Below are positions 15,795 through 25,573 of a DNA stretch of 64,000 bases, one piece after another. This DNA is from Pyrinomonadaceae bacterium (GTDB taxonomy: Bacteria > Acidobacteriota > Blastocatellia > Pyrinomonadales > Pyrinomonadaceae), in assembly GCA_028284415.1 (NCBI GenBank), contig JANQRU010000005.1, positions 186,001-250,000 on the forward strand, read 5' to 3'. Under the pieces are notes generated by a model. It was not told where the DNA came from and did no database searches. It saw only the letters and a program-made list of their open reading frames with translations. Within the stretch, counting starts at the first letter, position 1. The number at the start of each line of letters is the position of its first letter. The translations under genes and the position numbers were made by a program.

Positions 15795-18434
15795 ATGAAA
15801 AACTACAAGCTTTTCACTTTTACTTTTTTACTTTTTACTCTTTCCCTCTCAGTTTCCGCCCAACCTTTAACGGTTAAGGAAATTATGAAAGAACCTTCGA
15901 TCGCGGGTCTGCGAGTCGCGGGTGAAAGACTCTCACCAGATGGGAAATATGTCGTTTACCTTTGGAATGCAGAAGGCAAAAACCCACGTGATCTGTATTT
16001 AGTTCCGACCTCGGGTGGTGATGCTAAAAAGATTCTATCGCCCTCCGACCTTTTGACAAAAAAAGAAGAAAAGAAAAAAGCTGACCCACTTGAATATGGT
16101 GTCTTAGTCAATGATGAATTCGTTCAAGCTCGTCGAAACCAAATCGGAAATTTGCGTTGGTCACCCGATTCTTCAAAGATTTTGTTTACTCAGAACGGCG
16201 ATATATATATCTGGAATATTCAAACTTATCTATCTAACTCTACGTCGGACAATTTATCGGAAAATTGGAGAAATTTCATAAAGCAGATTGAGCGACAAAC
16301 CAATTTATTAACAATCATAATTGCTAATGTAAAAGCTAATGGAATCAATGAACAAGAACTATTTGATAAATTAATCAAATCTCGCTCTGAACTAAAAATT
16401 TCGCTCATAAAAAATCAAGGGGAATTTGTTCCGACACATTTCCAAAATTTATATTACACTTCCGAGCAAATAAATAATTTGCAAAAATCTTACCCGAAAT
16501 TAAAAAAGACTGAATCTTTTCTGAAACTATTAGATGAATGGGCAGGTATTGAAAATCGCGCCAATGTAGCTCGAATTAATTACAATAAAGCTTTGAATCA
16601 AGCCAATCCGAAGCCAAAGCGAATCACCAAAACACAAAGCTTCGAATTCTCGGCGGATTTTCTTGATAATGACAGGATTCTATTTCAGCAGAGTGGGAAC
16701 ATATTTTCGATAAATACAAAGGACGGAACACTTACACAAATCTCTCGTGAAGCAAATTCTCAACGACGCATTTCAGTTTTTGGTGCAACGCCAAGCAAAG
16801 ATGGTTCGATGATGGCGTACATAACTTCGGATGGCTCAAATCAAAGACCACTTTTCGTGCCGAATTATTTGCCATATTATACAACCGCCCCGACCGTTCG
16901 CAGAGGTTGGACGAAGCCGAAAATTTATCTAAATAAAACCGGTGGAAGCCTTGAAAAACCAATCGAAATCAAACTACCGAAACAAGAAGGCGAAGCCTAT
17001 ATTTCTGGCTTAGAATGGCTTGCCGACAACAAAACTTTAATCGTTGACCGCATAGACAAAACGCACAAACGCCGACAGATGTTTGTCGTAACTTTTGAAA
17101 ACGAAAAAGCAAACGTCTTCAAAGTCCACGAAGAAGAAGACCCGAAATGGATCGGCAGAATCACACGAATTATCGAAGCAAACCCGAAAAATGCGAACCA
17201 ATTTTTCTTCGCTTCGGAAATGAAAACGGGTTATAACCATCTTTATTTGGTGAATTTGGATAGAACAAAATTTGCCGACGGAAAAGCAAATGCGGAAATA
17301 AAGCAACTAACAAATGGAAATTGGGAAATCGGTTGGGCTGATTGGACCAATGAAGGAAAAGAGATTTTCTATCTGTCTACCGAAGGCGATGCATCCAGTA
17401 GAAACCTTTTTAGGATCCAGTTGGATAAAAAAACGGCAAGTTCTAGCGTTTTCCGAAACAAATTAAAAGGTGTAAAAACTGGTCTTCAGCTACAAAAATC
17501 TACATTGATTTTTCGGCAGTCGCAATGGAATATACCAACAGAGATATATGCGATGAGAGTTGAAACATCTACTCGAACCCATTTCACGGTGAATATAAGA
17601 AAGATTACGAACACAACTCCCAAAGCGTTTCTCAAACGAAAATGGAATGAGCCGAAATTTACTGAATTTAACGCACGCGATGGAAAGAAAGTTCCTGCAA
17701 AAATCTACTTCCCTGCCAATTTTTATAAATCGAAAAAATATCCGATGGCGATCTTTGTTCACGGGGCGGGCTATTTGCAGAATGTTATAAACGGTTGGAA
17801 CAATTATTATCGGGAGTTTATGTTTAACCAATTGTTGACGCAAAAAGGTTATGTTGTGTTGGACATAGATTATCGAGGTTCGGCAGGTTATGGACGAGAT
17901 TGGCGGACGGACGTTTATGATTTTCTTGGTGGAAAGGATTATACGGATCACGTTGACGGCATTGATTTTATGGTCAAGGAATACAACATTGATGTAAATC
18001 GTGTCGGTGTTTACGGCGGAAGTTATGGCGGATTTATGGCAGCGATGCTTGTAATGCGTTCACCCGATAAAATTCAAGCAGCGGCGGCACTTCGTCCTGT
18101 TATGGATTGGAAAAATTACTATGCAGCAAATCCTTTTTACACTTCACAAAGACTTGGTGACCCAAAGAAAAACCCCGAAGCTTACAAACGCTCATCGCCA
18201 ATTGCTTATGCTTCGCAATTACGCAAAAAACTTTTAATTTTGCACGGACTCCTTGACGCAAATGTCCATGCACAAGATTCGATTCAATTGGTCGAACAGC
18301 TTATGCGTTTGGATAAAACAGAATATTTTGATTTAATGCTCTATCCTGCAGAAAGACATTCGTTTCAACGTTCGACGAGTTGGGAAGACGAATATGAGCG
18401 AATTTTGGAATTATTTGAAGAAGAACTTAAATAG
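15795..18434 (+). CDS. Secreted S9 family (prolyl oligopeptidase-like) peptidase, 879 aa
   Basis: The ATG at 15795 opens a signal peptide (MKNYKLFTFTFLLFTLSLSV, ending SAQ); eight codons of upstream frame overlap the repeat and are discarded. Residues 30-600 form a WD40/DPP-IV-type propeller with SPDGKYVVYLW blades. The C-terminal alpha/beta-hydrolase carries the nucleophile in GGSYGGFMAA, the Asp in DANVHAQDS and the His in ERHSF, the S9 catalytic triad. It cleaves small peptides, probably in the periplasm. It is larger than typical S9C enzymes (about 650-720 aa) because of an insertion of about 140 residues near 150-290 (charged, helical) in the propeller. Confidence 0.85.
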   Translation: MKNYKLFTFTFLLFTLSLSVSAQPLTVKEIMKEPSIAGLRVAGERLSPDGKYVVYLWNAEGKNPRDLYLVPTSGGDAKKILSPSDLLTKKEEKKKADPLEYGVLVNDEFVQARRNQIGNLRWSPDSSKILFTQNGDIYIWNIQTYLSNSTSDNLSENWRNFIKQIERQTNLLTIIIANVKANGINEQELFDKLIKSRSELKISLIKNQGEFVPTHFQNLYYTSEQINNLQKSYPKLKKTESFLKLLDEWAGIENRANVARINYNKALNQANPKPKRITKTQSFEFSADFLDNDRILFQQSGNIFSINTKDGTLTQISREANSQRRISVFGATPSKDGSMMAYITSDGSNQRPLFVPNYLPYYTTAPTVRRGWTKPKIYLNKTGGSLEKPIEIKLPKQEGEAYISGLEWLADNKTLIVDRIDKTHKRRQMFVVTFENEKANVFKVHEEEDPKWIGRITRIIEANPKNANQFFFASEMKTGYNHLYLVNLDRTKFADGKANAEIKQLTNGNWEIGWADWTNEGKEIFYLSTEGDASSRNLFRIQLDKKTASSSVFRNKLKGVKTGLQLQKSTLIFRQSQWNIPTEIYAMRVETSTRTHFTVNIRKITNTTPKAFLKRKWNEPKFTEFNARDGKKVPAKIYFPANFYKSKKYPMAIFVHGAGYLQNVINGWNNYYREFMFNQLLTQKGYVVLDIDYRGSAGYGRDWRTDVYDFLGGKDYTDHVDGIDFMVKEYNIDVNRVGVYGGSYGGFMAAMLVMRSPDKIQAAAALRPVMDWKNYYAANPFYTSQRLGDPKKNPEAYKRSSPIAYASQLRKKLLILHGLLDANVHAQDSIQLVEQLMRLDKTEYFDLMLYPAERHSFQRSTSWEDEYERILELFEEELK

Positions 18435-18437
18435 TGA

Positions 18438-18510
18438 ATAACGAATAATGGAAAGTGGATAATAATTTCTTCTATTTTATCCATTTTCTATTATCAATTA
18501 TCCGTTAATA
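18438..18510. repeat. Imperfect hairpin repeat between peptidase and UXS genes
   Basis: Arms AACGAATAATGGAAAGTGGATA and a diverged complement (ending ATTATCCGTT) pair, with one gap, around an AT-rich loop. It could act as a terminator for the peptidase or as a decayed mobile palindrome. Confidence 0.35.
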
Positions 18511-18515
18511 AATTT

Positions 18516-19454
18516 ATGAGAATTTTAGTTACAGGCGGTGCGGGCTTTATCGGCTCGCATCTTTGCGAAAGACTTTTAGATGAAGGGCATGATGTAGTTT
18601 GCCTGGATAATTATTTCACAGGTAGCAAAGAAAATGTTGCTCATTTGCTGGATAATTATCGATTTGAATTAATCAGACATGACGTGACGCTACCAGTCTT
18701 TTTAGAAGTTGACCAGATATATAACTTTGCTTGTCCTGCTTCACCGATTCATTATCAATATAATCCAGTTAAAACAGTAAAAACCTCTGTAATGGGTGCT
18801 ATAAATATGCTCGGAATGGCAAAACGTGTCGGAGCTAGAATTTTGCAGGCTTCAACATCAGAAGTTTATGGTGATCCGGAGGTTCATCCGCAACCAGAAA
18901 GTTATTGGGGAAATGTAAATTGTATTGGTTTACGTAGTTGTTACGATGAGGGCAAGCGTGTTGCAGAAACTTTGTTTATGGACTATCACCGCCAGAATGA
19001 CGTTGATACCCGCATTGTTCGGATTTTTAACACCTATGGTCCTCGTATGCACCCGAATGACGGGCGTGTTGTATCCAACTTTATAGTTCAGGCACTTCGT
19101 GGTGAAGAATTAACTGTTTACGGAACAGGCGAGCAAACCCGATCATTCTGTTATGTAGATGATTTAGTTGAGGGGATTATTCGCTTGATGAATACAGAAG
19201 ATGATGACATACACCTACCTGTAAATTTGGGAAATCCGGGCGAGTTTACAATGAATGAACTCGCTCAAGAAGTCTCAAAAGCAAGCGGAGAAAATATTAA
19301 TATAAAACATCTTCCGTTACCGCAAGATGACCCTAAACAAAGACAACCAAATATTAATCGTGCAAATGAGTTGCTCAATTGGTCACCTAAAATCCCTCTT
19401 GCGGAAGGGCTTAAAAAAACGGTTGATTACTTTGCAGAAAGAATCAAAACATAA
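18516..19454 (+). CDS. uxs: UDP-glucuronate decarboxylase (UDP-xylose synthase), 312 aa
   Basis: An extended short-chain dehydrogenase that makes UDP-xylose from UDP-glucuronate, using tightly bound NAD. The Rossmann motif GGAGFIGSH lies at residues 7-15, STSEVYGDP holds the catalytic Ser/Thr region, and RSCYDEGKR carries the Tyr-x3-Lys pair that is characteristic of [16 protein letters not shown] is also typical. Length matches the family (about 310 aa). Product use is probably surface polysaccharide. A second sugar-nucleotide epimerase follows 217 bases downstream, after a small terminator-like hairpin. Confidence 0.92.
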   Translation: MRILVTGGAGFIGSHLCERLLDEGHDVVCLDNYFTGSKENVAHLLDNYRFELIRHDVTLPVFLEVDQIYNFACPASPIHYQYNPVKTVKTSVMGAINMLGMAKRVGARILQASTSEVYGDPEVHPQPESYWGNVNCIGLRSCYDEGKRVAETLFMDYHRQNDVDTRIVRIFNTYGPRMHPNDGRVVSNFIVQALRGEELTVYGTGEQTRSFCYVDDLVEGIIRLMNTEDDDIHLPVNLGNPGEFTMNELAQEVSKASGENINIKHLPLPQDDPKQRQPNINRANELLNWSPKIPLAEGLKKTVDYFAERIKT

Positions 19455-19572
19455 GAAAATAAAAATGAAGCGGGAAAATCTAGTTGATTGAAATAACATA
19501 AATTTATAGTTAACGATAACTTTAAACCTTTACAATCACTGTTTAGAAGTAGCATAATATTAGTGCCACTAA

Positions 19573-19590
19573 AAAAAGCGTAGGCTTTTT
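19573..19590 (+). terminator. Small terminator hairpin after uxs
   Basis: AAAAAGC, a four-base loop and GCTTTTT form a short stem with a T-rich end. It is weak but well placed between two separately started genes. Confidence 0.4.
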
Positions 19591-19671
19591 ATCTCCCAAA
19601 ATCCCCGAACAATCTATAATTTATTTAGTTTTTTTGATATATATGTCAAAAGGACTTAGAGGAGAATTTGT

Positions 19672-20658
19672 ATGAGAACTTTAATTACAGGCGGCGCAGG
19701 ATTTGTAGGAAGCCACCTTGCCGACAAACTTATTGCAGAAGGCAACCACGTAACAGTTATTGATGACCTTTCTACTGGGCGTTATGAAAATGTTGCACAC
19801 CTCGAAGGAAATGATAATTTCCGTTTAATTATTGACACAGTTTTAAATGCAAAATTGATGGAAGAACTTGTCCGTGAATCTGATCGTGTGTTTCATATGG
19901 CGAGTGCTGTTGGTGTTCGTTTGATTATGGAACAACCTGTTAAAACTATTGAAACTATTTTTCGCGGAACAGATATAACATTAGGTTTTTGCTCAAGGTA
20001 TCGTAAAAGAGTTTTAATTCCTTCAACTTCAGAAGTTTATGGTAAAGGAACAGCTGTTCCATTTAGAGAAGATGACGATATTCAAAAGGGCTCTACCAGC
20101 AAACACCGTTGGGCTTATGCTTGTGCGAAAGAATTGGATGAGTTTCTTGCTTTAGCATTTTGGAAAGAATCCAGATTACCTGTAGTTGTAGTCCGCTTGT
20201 TCAATACCGTCGGTCCAAGACAAACAGGACAATATGGTATGGTTGTTCCGCGTTTTGTAAAAGCTGCTCTACAAAATGAACCAATTCCGGTTTATGGCGA
20301 TGGTGAACAGTCTCGTTGCTTCGGACACGTTGCAGACGTAGTAGAAGGTTTAGTAAAACTCATCGAAACGAAGGAATGTTATGGAAGAGTGATAAATATC
20401 GGAAACCCTGAAGAGATAAGTATTAAAGGTTTAGCGGAAAAAGCTATTGAAATGACCGGAAGTTCGAGCGAGATTGAATATATTCCTTACGAAGAAGTTT
20501 ATGGTGAAGGATTTGAGGATATGCGTCGCCGCGTTCCATGTATTGACAGAGCAAATAAATTAATCGGCTTTCAGCCAACTCGAACGCTGGAAAACATCAT
20601 CAATGACGTAGCAGAACAATTTCAAGAGGAGTTAAAAGCTGACTCACAAAACGCTTAA
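19672..20658 (+). CDS. NAD-dependent nucleotide-sugar epimerase/dehydratase, 328 aa
   Basis: An extended SDR with GGAGFVGSH (residues 7-15), STSEVYG and YACAKELDE (Tyr-x3-Lys). The layout is GalE/WbpP-like; the exact substrate (UDP-glucose, UDP-glucuronate or similar) cannot be read from the motifs. It shares the opening, STSEVYG and VVRLFNTVGPRQ patterns with uxs but is clearly a different subgroup. GAGGAG lies eight bases before the ATG. It is followed after six bases by a carboxypeptidase-regulatory domain protein, so cotranscription is likely. Confidence 0.85.
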   Translation: MRTLITGGAGFVGSHLADKLIAEGNHVTVIDDLSTGRYENVAHLEGNDNFRLIIDTVLNAKLMEELVRESDRVFHMASAVGVRLIMEQPVKTIETIFRGTDITLGFCSRYRKRVLIPSTSEVYGKGTAVPFREDDDIQKGSTSKHRWAYACAKELDEFLALAFWKESRLPVVVVRLFNTVGPRQTGQYGMVVPRFVKAALQNEPIPVYGDGEQSRCFGHVADVVEGLVKLIETKECYGRVINIGNPEEISIKGLAEKAIEMTGSSSEIEYIPYEEVYGEGFEDMRRRVPCIDRANKLIGFQPTRTLENIINDVAEQFQEELKADSQNA

Positions 20659-20664
20659 ATTTGT

Positions 20665-21291
20665 ATGAAACCTTTACGAACCATTGGCTTTGCCGTTTTA
20701 ATATCTTTAATTCTTAGCACTTTTCTTTTTGCACAAGATACAGGAAGTGTAAAAGGAAAAGTTCGTGCAGAAGATGGTGACACAATTTCCGGTGCTAAGG
20801 TAACTGCCCGTCAAAATGGGAAAAACTTAAAATCTACTCAATCTGATTCGGGTGGAAAATTTAGATTAAGAGGTTTAGCCCCGGGAAGATACAATTTACT
20901 CTTTGAAAAGGAAGGATTCAGCCCGGGAGTTTTATACAATGTATTGGTAAAAGGTAAAAAAACAAATAACTTAAGAGATCGTTTGATTTTGAAGATAGAT
21001 CAAGGAACTTTGGTTATTGTTGAAGCAAGTGTTTTCAATCAAGACGGGTTTAGCCTGTACGGAGCTAAAGTTCTAATTGAAGAAGTTCTAGCAGATGGAA
21101 AAACCAAAAAAGTCGGTTCGGGATATTCAAGCAGAGATGGTGACGTAGTTTTCCGCTTTAATGAAAAACCTACAACATACCGTATAACTGCTTCAGCAAA
21201 AGGCGTAAAGGCGAGCAAAGAGGTTGTTGTAAATGAAGCTGCCATTTACCGCACAGCCATAACTCTAAATCTACCGCGTAAATCGAAATAA
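20665..21291 (+). CDS. Secreted carboxypeptidase-regulatory-like domain protein, 208 aa
   Basis: The signal peptide (about residues 1-24, ending TFLFAQ) precedes a CarboxypepD_reg-type beta-sandwich (residues 25-105; GSVKGKVRAEDGDTISGAKV, then KFRLRGLAPGRYNLLFEKEG). A second, similar Ig-like domain covers about 115-208. Such domains occur at the N-terminus of Oar-like TonB receptors and in secreted carbohydrate-binding proteins. No enzymatic residues are visible. It starts six bases after the epimerase and ends at a strong shared terminator (21311-21351). Confidence 0.75.
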   Translation: MKPLRTIGFAVLISLILSTFLFAQDTGSVKGKVRAEDGDTISGAKVTARQNGKNLKSTQSDSGGKFRLRGLAPGRYNLLFEKEGFSPGVLYNVLVKGKKTNNLRDRLILKIDQGTLVIVEASVFNQDGFSLYGAKVLIEEVLADGKTKKVGSGYSSRDGDVVFRFNEKPTTYRITASAKGVKASKEVVVNEAAIYRTAITLNLPRKSK

Positions 21292-21310
21292 AGATTTAAT
21301 TTTTAACAAG

Positions 21311-21351
21311 AAAAAGGTGAGTAAATATGTTCGATATTTACTCACCTTTTT
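21311..21351. terminator. Bidirectional intrinsic terminator
   Basis: A perfect 18-base inverted repeat (AAAAAGGTGAGTAAATAT, loop GTTCG). A-rich on one side and T-rich on the other, it works for both converging genes (20665-21291 and 21370-21804). Confidence 0.85.
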
Positions 21352-21369
21352 CTTTATTTCTAATGCAAA

Positions 21370-21804
21370 TTAATTGATCGTATCGGAAATCTGCTCCGAT
21401 GTGTTTACTCCTGCAACTGTTCCTGTGTCCGTAACGACTAGCGGAAATTCTTCTAAAACTTGTTCATCAGCAAGGGTTTGCACCCAGTAAGTTCCGGCAG
21501 TTGAAAAAACCACATTTACAAAAAAACTAACATTGTCTGTGAATCCACCCGGAGTTAAATCAATCGGTGTGATTTGAGAAGTTACGACAAGATTAGATTT
21601 GTTTGGTGATAAAATACGCACTTCCGTCTGATGATTTCCCTCTCCCCGCCAGTGATTTACGACAGCAAACTTAATTAGCGAAACAGGTAATTTTTCAACC
21701 ATTATGTTTTGAAAAACTCCCATCAAGGAAACCTTATTTCCCATTTCCAGACGTACATCATCACACAACAATGTATATACAAGTTTTAGATTTTCATTAA
21801 TCAT
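21370..21804 (-). CDS. Hypothetical protein, DUF6941-like, 144 aa
   Basis: There is no signal peptide. The LLCDDVRLEMGNKVSLMGVF opening resembles DUF6941 proteins, which often begin with a similar CD-x-E-x-GK-x-SL-G pattern and form a small beta-rich domain. The middle part is beta-strand-like and the C-terminus is Thr/Ser rich. No catalytic residues or partners are seen. It stands alone and converges on the terminator. Confidence 0.65.
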   Translation of the reverse strand: MINENLKLVYTLLCDDVRLEMGNKVSLMGVFQNIMVEKLPVSLIKFAVVNHWRGEGNHQTEVRILSPNKSNLVVTSQITPIDLTPGGFTDNVSFFVNVVFSTAGTYWVQTLADEQVLEEFPLVVTDTGTVAGVNTSEQISDTIN

Positions 21805-22033
21805 TTTTAGTGAACTTTGCTTTTTATGACCGCAAAATCTCCATGTTTAATTCTTAGTCAGAAATAAACATTCAATACCAGTAAGATTTCATTTTACTTG
21901 CTCATTATCGCATTTTAAGTGTTAAAATCCATCTTTTTTAGAAAACTACGACTTTCCCTTTCAATGTACGGCTCGCAAGAGTATAATTATTTTATACATT
22001 AATTTAGCCTCATCTTTCTCGAAGGATTCAAAT

Positions 22034-22306
22034 ATGATGATGTATGTGTTAATTTGTCTTTCGCTTTCTTTAGCTGGTGTCGCCGGGCTTCAGTTTTTCT
22101 ATATGGTTTATCTGGACAAACTGGATAAAGATAAAAAGCGACGCATCTATGAATTGGAAAAACGCTGTCAATCTCTATCAAGACGTCTTCAAAACGCCGA
22201 ATCTCAAGTAGCCGAGCGAGATGAGTTTATAAATTCTATTTATGAAGAATTGGATGAAGATGAAAAAGAGGAAGAAATCTGGGCAGATGTAATCGAAGAA
22301 AGATAA
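22034..22306 (+). CDS. Small membrane-anchored coiled-coil protein, 90 aa
   Basis: An N-terminal membrane helix (residues 1-25, ICLSLSLAGVAGLQFFYMVY) is followed by a charged helix with heptad pattern (residues 28-90) that ends in an acidic EEEIWADVIEER. Topology is probably N-out with the coil in the cytoplasm. No family is recognised. A putative transport or division scaffold role cannot be supported from sequence. It converges on the Smr gene, nine bases away. Confidence 0.65.
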   Translation: MMMYVLICLSLSLAGVAGLQFFYMVYLDKLDKDKKRRIYELEKRCQSLSRRLQNAESQVAERDEFINSIYEELDEDEKEEEIWADVIEER

Positions 22307-22314
22307 ATTTTGTA

Positions 22315-22635
22315 TTACTCCAAATCTTCTAATGATTTGAATTTAACAACCGTTGCTCCCGAACCACCACCGGAAAGTTCATCACCATTGCTGAAAGATT
22401 TAACGTAATCTTTCTCAGACAAAATCTTTCTGACCATTTCTCTCTGAACACCGATTCCCTTTCCATGAATGATTCTGACAGTTTGAAAGCCTTTTTTTCT
22501 TGCCTCAATCAAATAAGATTCAACTACTAATTTAACTTCTCTTGGCTGAAAAGAATGTAAATCAATAGTATCCGTGATTTCTATCTCTACCGGTTCTGGA
22601 AATGGATTTTCTTCTACAAGATCAGCTTTATTCAT
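22315..22635 (-). CDS. Smr domain protein, 106 aa
   Basis: The Smr domain occupies residues 23-98 with the landmark motifs DLHSFQPREVKL (about residues 24-35), IIHGKGIGVQREMV and GSGATVVKF. Smr domains are nucleic-acid-binding nuclease-like folds, found at the C-terminus of MutS2 and as stand-alone proteins. This small form is too short to include a MutS domain. The role is unknown but nucleic-acid linked. It lies nine bases downstream of the SH3 lipoprotein gene, so it is likely in the same operon. Confidence 0.85.
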   Translation of the reverse strand: MNKADLVEENPFPEPVEIEITDTIDLHSFQPREVKLVVESYLIEARKKGFQTVRIIHGKGIGVQREMVRKILSEKDYVKSFSNGDELSGGGSGATVVKFKSLEDLE

Positions 22636-22644
22636 GTATTTAGT

Positions 22645-23796
22645 TTATTTCTTACCTTTCTTTTTCTTATTCTTTAAAGCTTCAGGGATGGTTGCTCGAA
22701 GCCTCTTGGATTTATCTTTGAACAATACAAATCTCTGTTCTTCCATTTCGCCAGTATCTTCATTTCTCAAATTAACTGTAAAAGTCTTGTTATCGCCGGA
22801 ACCTTCTACCTTCAAAGGCAATAAGCCCCAAACATCAATCTTCTCTCGCTTGGTGCTGTAAACGGTGTAATGTTCCTGATTGTACTTGTCATACCCAAGA
22901 ATTAAAATTCCGTCAAAATCCGGTTCTTGATTATCAATAGCTTTAACTTCATTTGTTCTAGATAAGATAACCCAACTTCCCGGTTTTGTTACTTTTGCCC
23001 CGGTATCTTTATCCGCGACTGTTTCAGTGGCATCGGTGTTATCGAGTCTTTGCCAAGTAACAAACTTTCTGTCGTTTGTCTGAAAATAAACTATGTCACT
23101 CGGCACTTGTAATTCGACCTGTCTTCCATAAACCCATCCCATCGGAGCGGGTGAGACTGACGCATCGAGTCTAATTTTGTACCAAATCTCGTAAGTTTCA
23201 TCTAATTTTGCAGGTTCTTTTTCTTTGCCTTCTTTAGCAGCCTTTATGTCTTCATTTTCAGATTCTTCAGCTTTCTTTTCTTTCTCAACAAATTCCCAAT
23301 CAACAATTTCAAAAGTAGAACCATCATCGAGTTGGAGCAAGACGTTTCCCTCTTCCTGTCTTGGTGTTAATCGCAAATTTGAAGCGGCACGTAACTGACC
23401 TAATGCCTGAGGTTGTAAATTTTTGTCATCTTCAGCGAGTTTTCTTGATTTGTCCAGAGATTCTTCTTTGATTATGTGCTGTGCTTCTATCCAGCCCTCA
23501 GTTTGATCTTCATCATTTGCACGGACACGATACCAGGTCACTTTTTCAAATAGAGTCTCATCCAAAACATCTACTTGTTGTCCCCGTTTTACTTCAAGAA
23601 GATCCGCTGCAACAACAGCATACGAGCTACGGATATTTGCCCTTTGTGAAATGACCGTTCCCGTTTCGATTAAACCGATAGTGCTGTAAACATTTTCTGT
23701 AACAGCACTGACTATTCCACAACCGCTCATTGCGATTGAGCCAAATAAAATAATGCTAAAGATAAATACTTTTTTTAATAACATCTGTAAATTCAT
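22645..23796 (-). CDS. SH3-domain lipoprotein, 383 aa
   Basis: The signal peptide ends in a lipobox (IAMSGC), predicting lipidation. Residues 45-115 and 130-200 resemble bacterial SH3 domains (VAADLLEVKRGQQVDV, RASNLRLTPRQEEGNVLL). The C-terminal half carries a second beta-rich region with many charged residues. Bacterial SH3 domains bind peptidoglycan or peptide ligands. The ATG at 23796 is chosen over an upstream GTG because it overlaps the preceding stop as ATGA, implying translational coupling to the M61-like peptidase. Confidence 0.75.
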   Translation of the reverse strand: MNLQMLLKKVFIFSIILFGSIAMSGCGIVSAVTENVYSTIGLIETGTVISQRANIRSSYAVVAADLLEVKRGQQVDVLDETLFEKVTWYRVRANDEDQTEGWIEAQHIIKEESLDKSRKLAEDDKNLQPQALGQLRAASNLRLTPRQEEGNVLLQLDDGSTFEIVDWEFVEKEKKAEESENEDIKAAKEGKEKEPAKLDETYEIWYKIRLDASVSPAPMGWVYGRQVELQVPSDIVYFQTNDRKFVTWQRLDNTDATETVADKDTGAKVTKPGSWVILSRTNEVKAIDNQEPDFDGILILGYDKYNQEHYTVYSTKREKIDVWGLLPLKVEGSGDNKTFTVNLRNEDTGEMEEQRFVLFKDKSKRLRATIPEALKNKKKKGKK

Positions 23797-25280
23797 CTCT
23801 GTTTTCTTAAAATCTCTCGCCACCTATTATAGCCTAACTTTTTCAATATGGCTTTTTCCTTTCCACGCAATTTTTTCTTTAATCTGAGATTAGTATTGGC
23901 TGAATTACTTGTATTTTCAATACCGATTGAGGCTATATATTTTTCTATTTTTATTTCATCAGAACCCTTTATATGTTTTTCGATGATAAAATTCAATTCC
24001 GGGTAGCCTCTTAATATTTCCAAAATACTCGAATTAGCATCAACTCTCTCACTTTTTTTGCCGTGATTTTGGTATAAATTTATAAAAACATCACGTATAT
24101 TTCTTTTTCCTTTGCTTGATTTGAGCAAAGCCACATCGCATAAAAAAGCTACTAATAAACCTTTTGAATAGACACTTTCACTTCCCGAGTTCCAACGTGT
24201 TTTAGAAGTATCTATCAAAGAGAACTTATTTGATGATCTCTTGCTGATGTTGTGTGCCTGACTGATTGTATTTAGAAAATCTTCAAAGCGTATCTGCCCG
24301 ATCCAAACACCGGTTTTTAATGCTTGATAAACGGCAAAGCCTTCATAAAACCAAGCATAGTCACCACCTAGATTTAACGAATTGGGAATCCACAAATGAA
24401 AAATTTCGTGTCGCAACTGCTCGTGTAACCTCTGGATTGCCTGAGATTTAAATGGCATAGAAGAAGACAAAATGACTATGTTGTTTCCACGAGTCTCTGC
24501 CCGCCAACGTCCAAAGCCTAACTCCTTCGGTAGTCTTATTAGATAAATTTGTGTGTTATCGAACGGGATTTGTCCAAATAGTTTTGAATACTCATTAAAA
24601 ATACTCTGAGCCATTTCAGTAGCTTCAGTATCTTCAAACTGCCATTCACCAGTTTTTATAAAAGTATTCTGCGATGTATTTACTCGGAATTTCTGTTCTT
24701 TCCAATCATTGCCAATCATAAAAACAGAATTTTCCAGATTTTTTATTTGAAATTTATTTTCTTCGAGTTTTCTTTCGGCAGATGAAACTTGCCAGTTTTG
24801 AGGCACCTTAAATTCTACAGATACAGAAACTTTGTCTTGTTCAAATTGCGGTAATAAATCGTTAAACATGAGCATTCCCTGATCTTCATCAATCCAAGAC
24901 ACATGAGCCATCTGCAATTTGTTTTCGGGAATGCTTAAATCTATCTCGTATGAAAATTTTTCAGCTACGCTTTCAGCTACAAAGACACCATCGGCAAATT
25001 TTTTGTTAGAAACCTGAGAGTTTCTATTATCAAACAATCTGAAATTCCTAACACGCTTACCCAAGTTTTGAGCATCAGCATAGCTTTGTAAAAAAGACCA
25101 ATTTTTATCAACGAGATTTTCGTTTTTTAATATTTTTCCCTCGACTAAGAGAACAGATTTTGCGGAAGAATTGAGTGTTACTTTTAATTCAATATCTTGT
25201 GAGTTTGCTTTAATTACCGACAAAAAGATCAATAAAAATATAGCTGATATTAAAGAAAAGTTTTTTGTGATTGTTGACAT
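23793..25280 (-). CDS. Secreted M61-like metallopeptidase, 495 aa
   Basis: The ATG at 25280 opens a signal-like hydrophobic leader (ISAIFLLIFLSVIKANSQ). A gluzincin zinc motif HEIFHLW (HExxH) lies about residue 310, and the third ligand is probably Glu in WFYEGFAVY about 20 residues later. This order and the beta-rich N-terminal part resemble M61 glycyl aminopeptidase-like enzymes. It is expected to act outside the cytoplasm on peptides. The frame extends 34 codons further upstream, but that extension would hide the leader. It overlaps the SH3 lipoprotein gene by ATGA. Confidence 0.75.
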   Translation of the reverse strand: MSTITKNFSLISAIFLLIFLSVIKANSQDIELKVTLNSSAKSVLLVEGKILKNENLVDKNWSFLQSYADAQNLGKRVRNFRLFDNRNSQVSNKKFADGVFVAESVAEKFSYEIDLSIPENKLQMAHVSWIDEDQGMLMFNDLLPQFEQDKVSVSVEFKVPQNWQVSSAERKLEENKFQIKNLENSVFMIGNDWKEQKFRVNTSQNTFIKTGEWQFEDTEATEMAQSIFNEYSKLFGQIPFDNTQIYLIRLPKELGFGRWRAETRGNNIVILSSSMPFKSQAIQRLHEQLRHEIFHLWIPNSLNLGGDYAWFYEGFAVYQALKTGVWIGQIRFEDFLNTISQAHNISKRSSNKFSLIDTSKTRWNSGSESVYSKGLLVAFLCDVALLKSSKGKRNIRDVFINLYQNHGKKSERVDANSSILEILRGYPELNFIIEKHIKGSDEIKIEKYIASIGIENTSNSANTNLRLKKKLRGKEKAILKKLGYNRWREILRKQR

Positions 25281-25359
25281 CTTAATAAATTCGGAACTAA
25301 TATAGTTGCGTAGTCGTATCTTTTTATAGGCTTTCAGCTTTTCAAGGATAGAAAATAAA

Positions 25360-25437
25360 ATGAGTATAATCAAAGTTGTCATATATGCAGTAGCATTCTT
25401 GCTGAGCCTCTTATTCTGGGGACGATTCTTTTTTTAG
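25360..25437 (+). CDS. Putative 25-aa membrane peptide
   Basis: A short frame encodes a hydrophobic stretch (VVIYAVAFLLSLLFW) with a positively charged start and end. AAGGAT lies about ten bases before the ATG. It overlaps no gene on its own strand and sits between divergent starts, so it could be a real micro-protein; chance remains quite possible. Confidence 0.3.
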   Translation: MSIIKVVIYAVAFLLSLLFWGRFFF

Positions 25438-25525
25438 ATGAAAGGTTCGACTGGATTAGTTTGTCGAGATGTTTACCACTTTAACAAATATCTCGGTTTG
25501 GAATAATTTAAATTGTATTGTACAA

Positions 25526-25560
25526 AGCGGTCTTTAATCTGACCGCTATTTTAGTTTTTA
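25526..25560 (+). terminator. Hairpin in the purH leader (terminator or attenuator)
   Basis: AGCGGTC and GACCGCT pair around eight bases and are followed by ATTTTAGTTTTT. The hairpin lies 14 bases before the purH ATG. A second smaller hairpin (CGAGAT/ATCTCG) lies at 25465-25495. Confidence 0.45.
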
Positions 25561-25573
25561 AAATCAAATATTT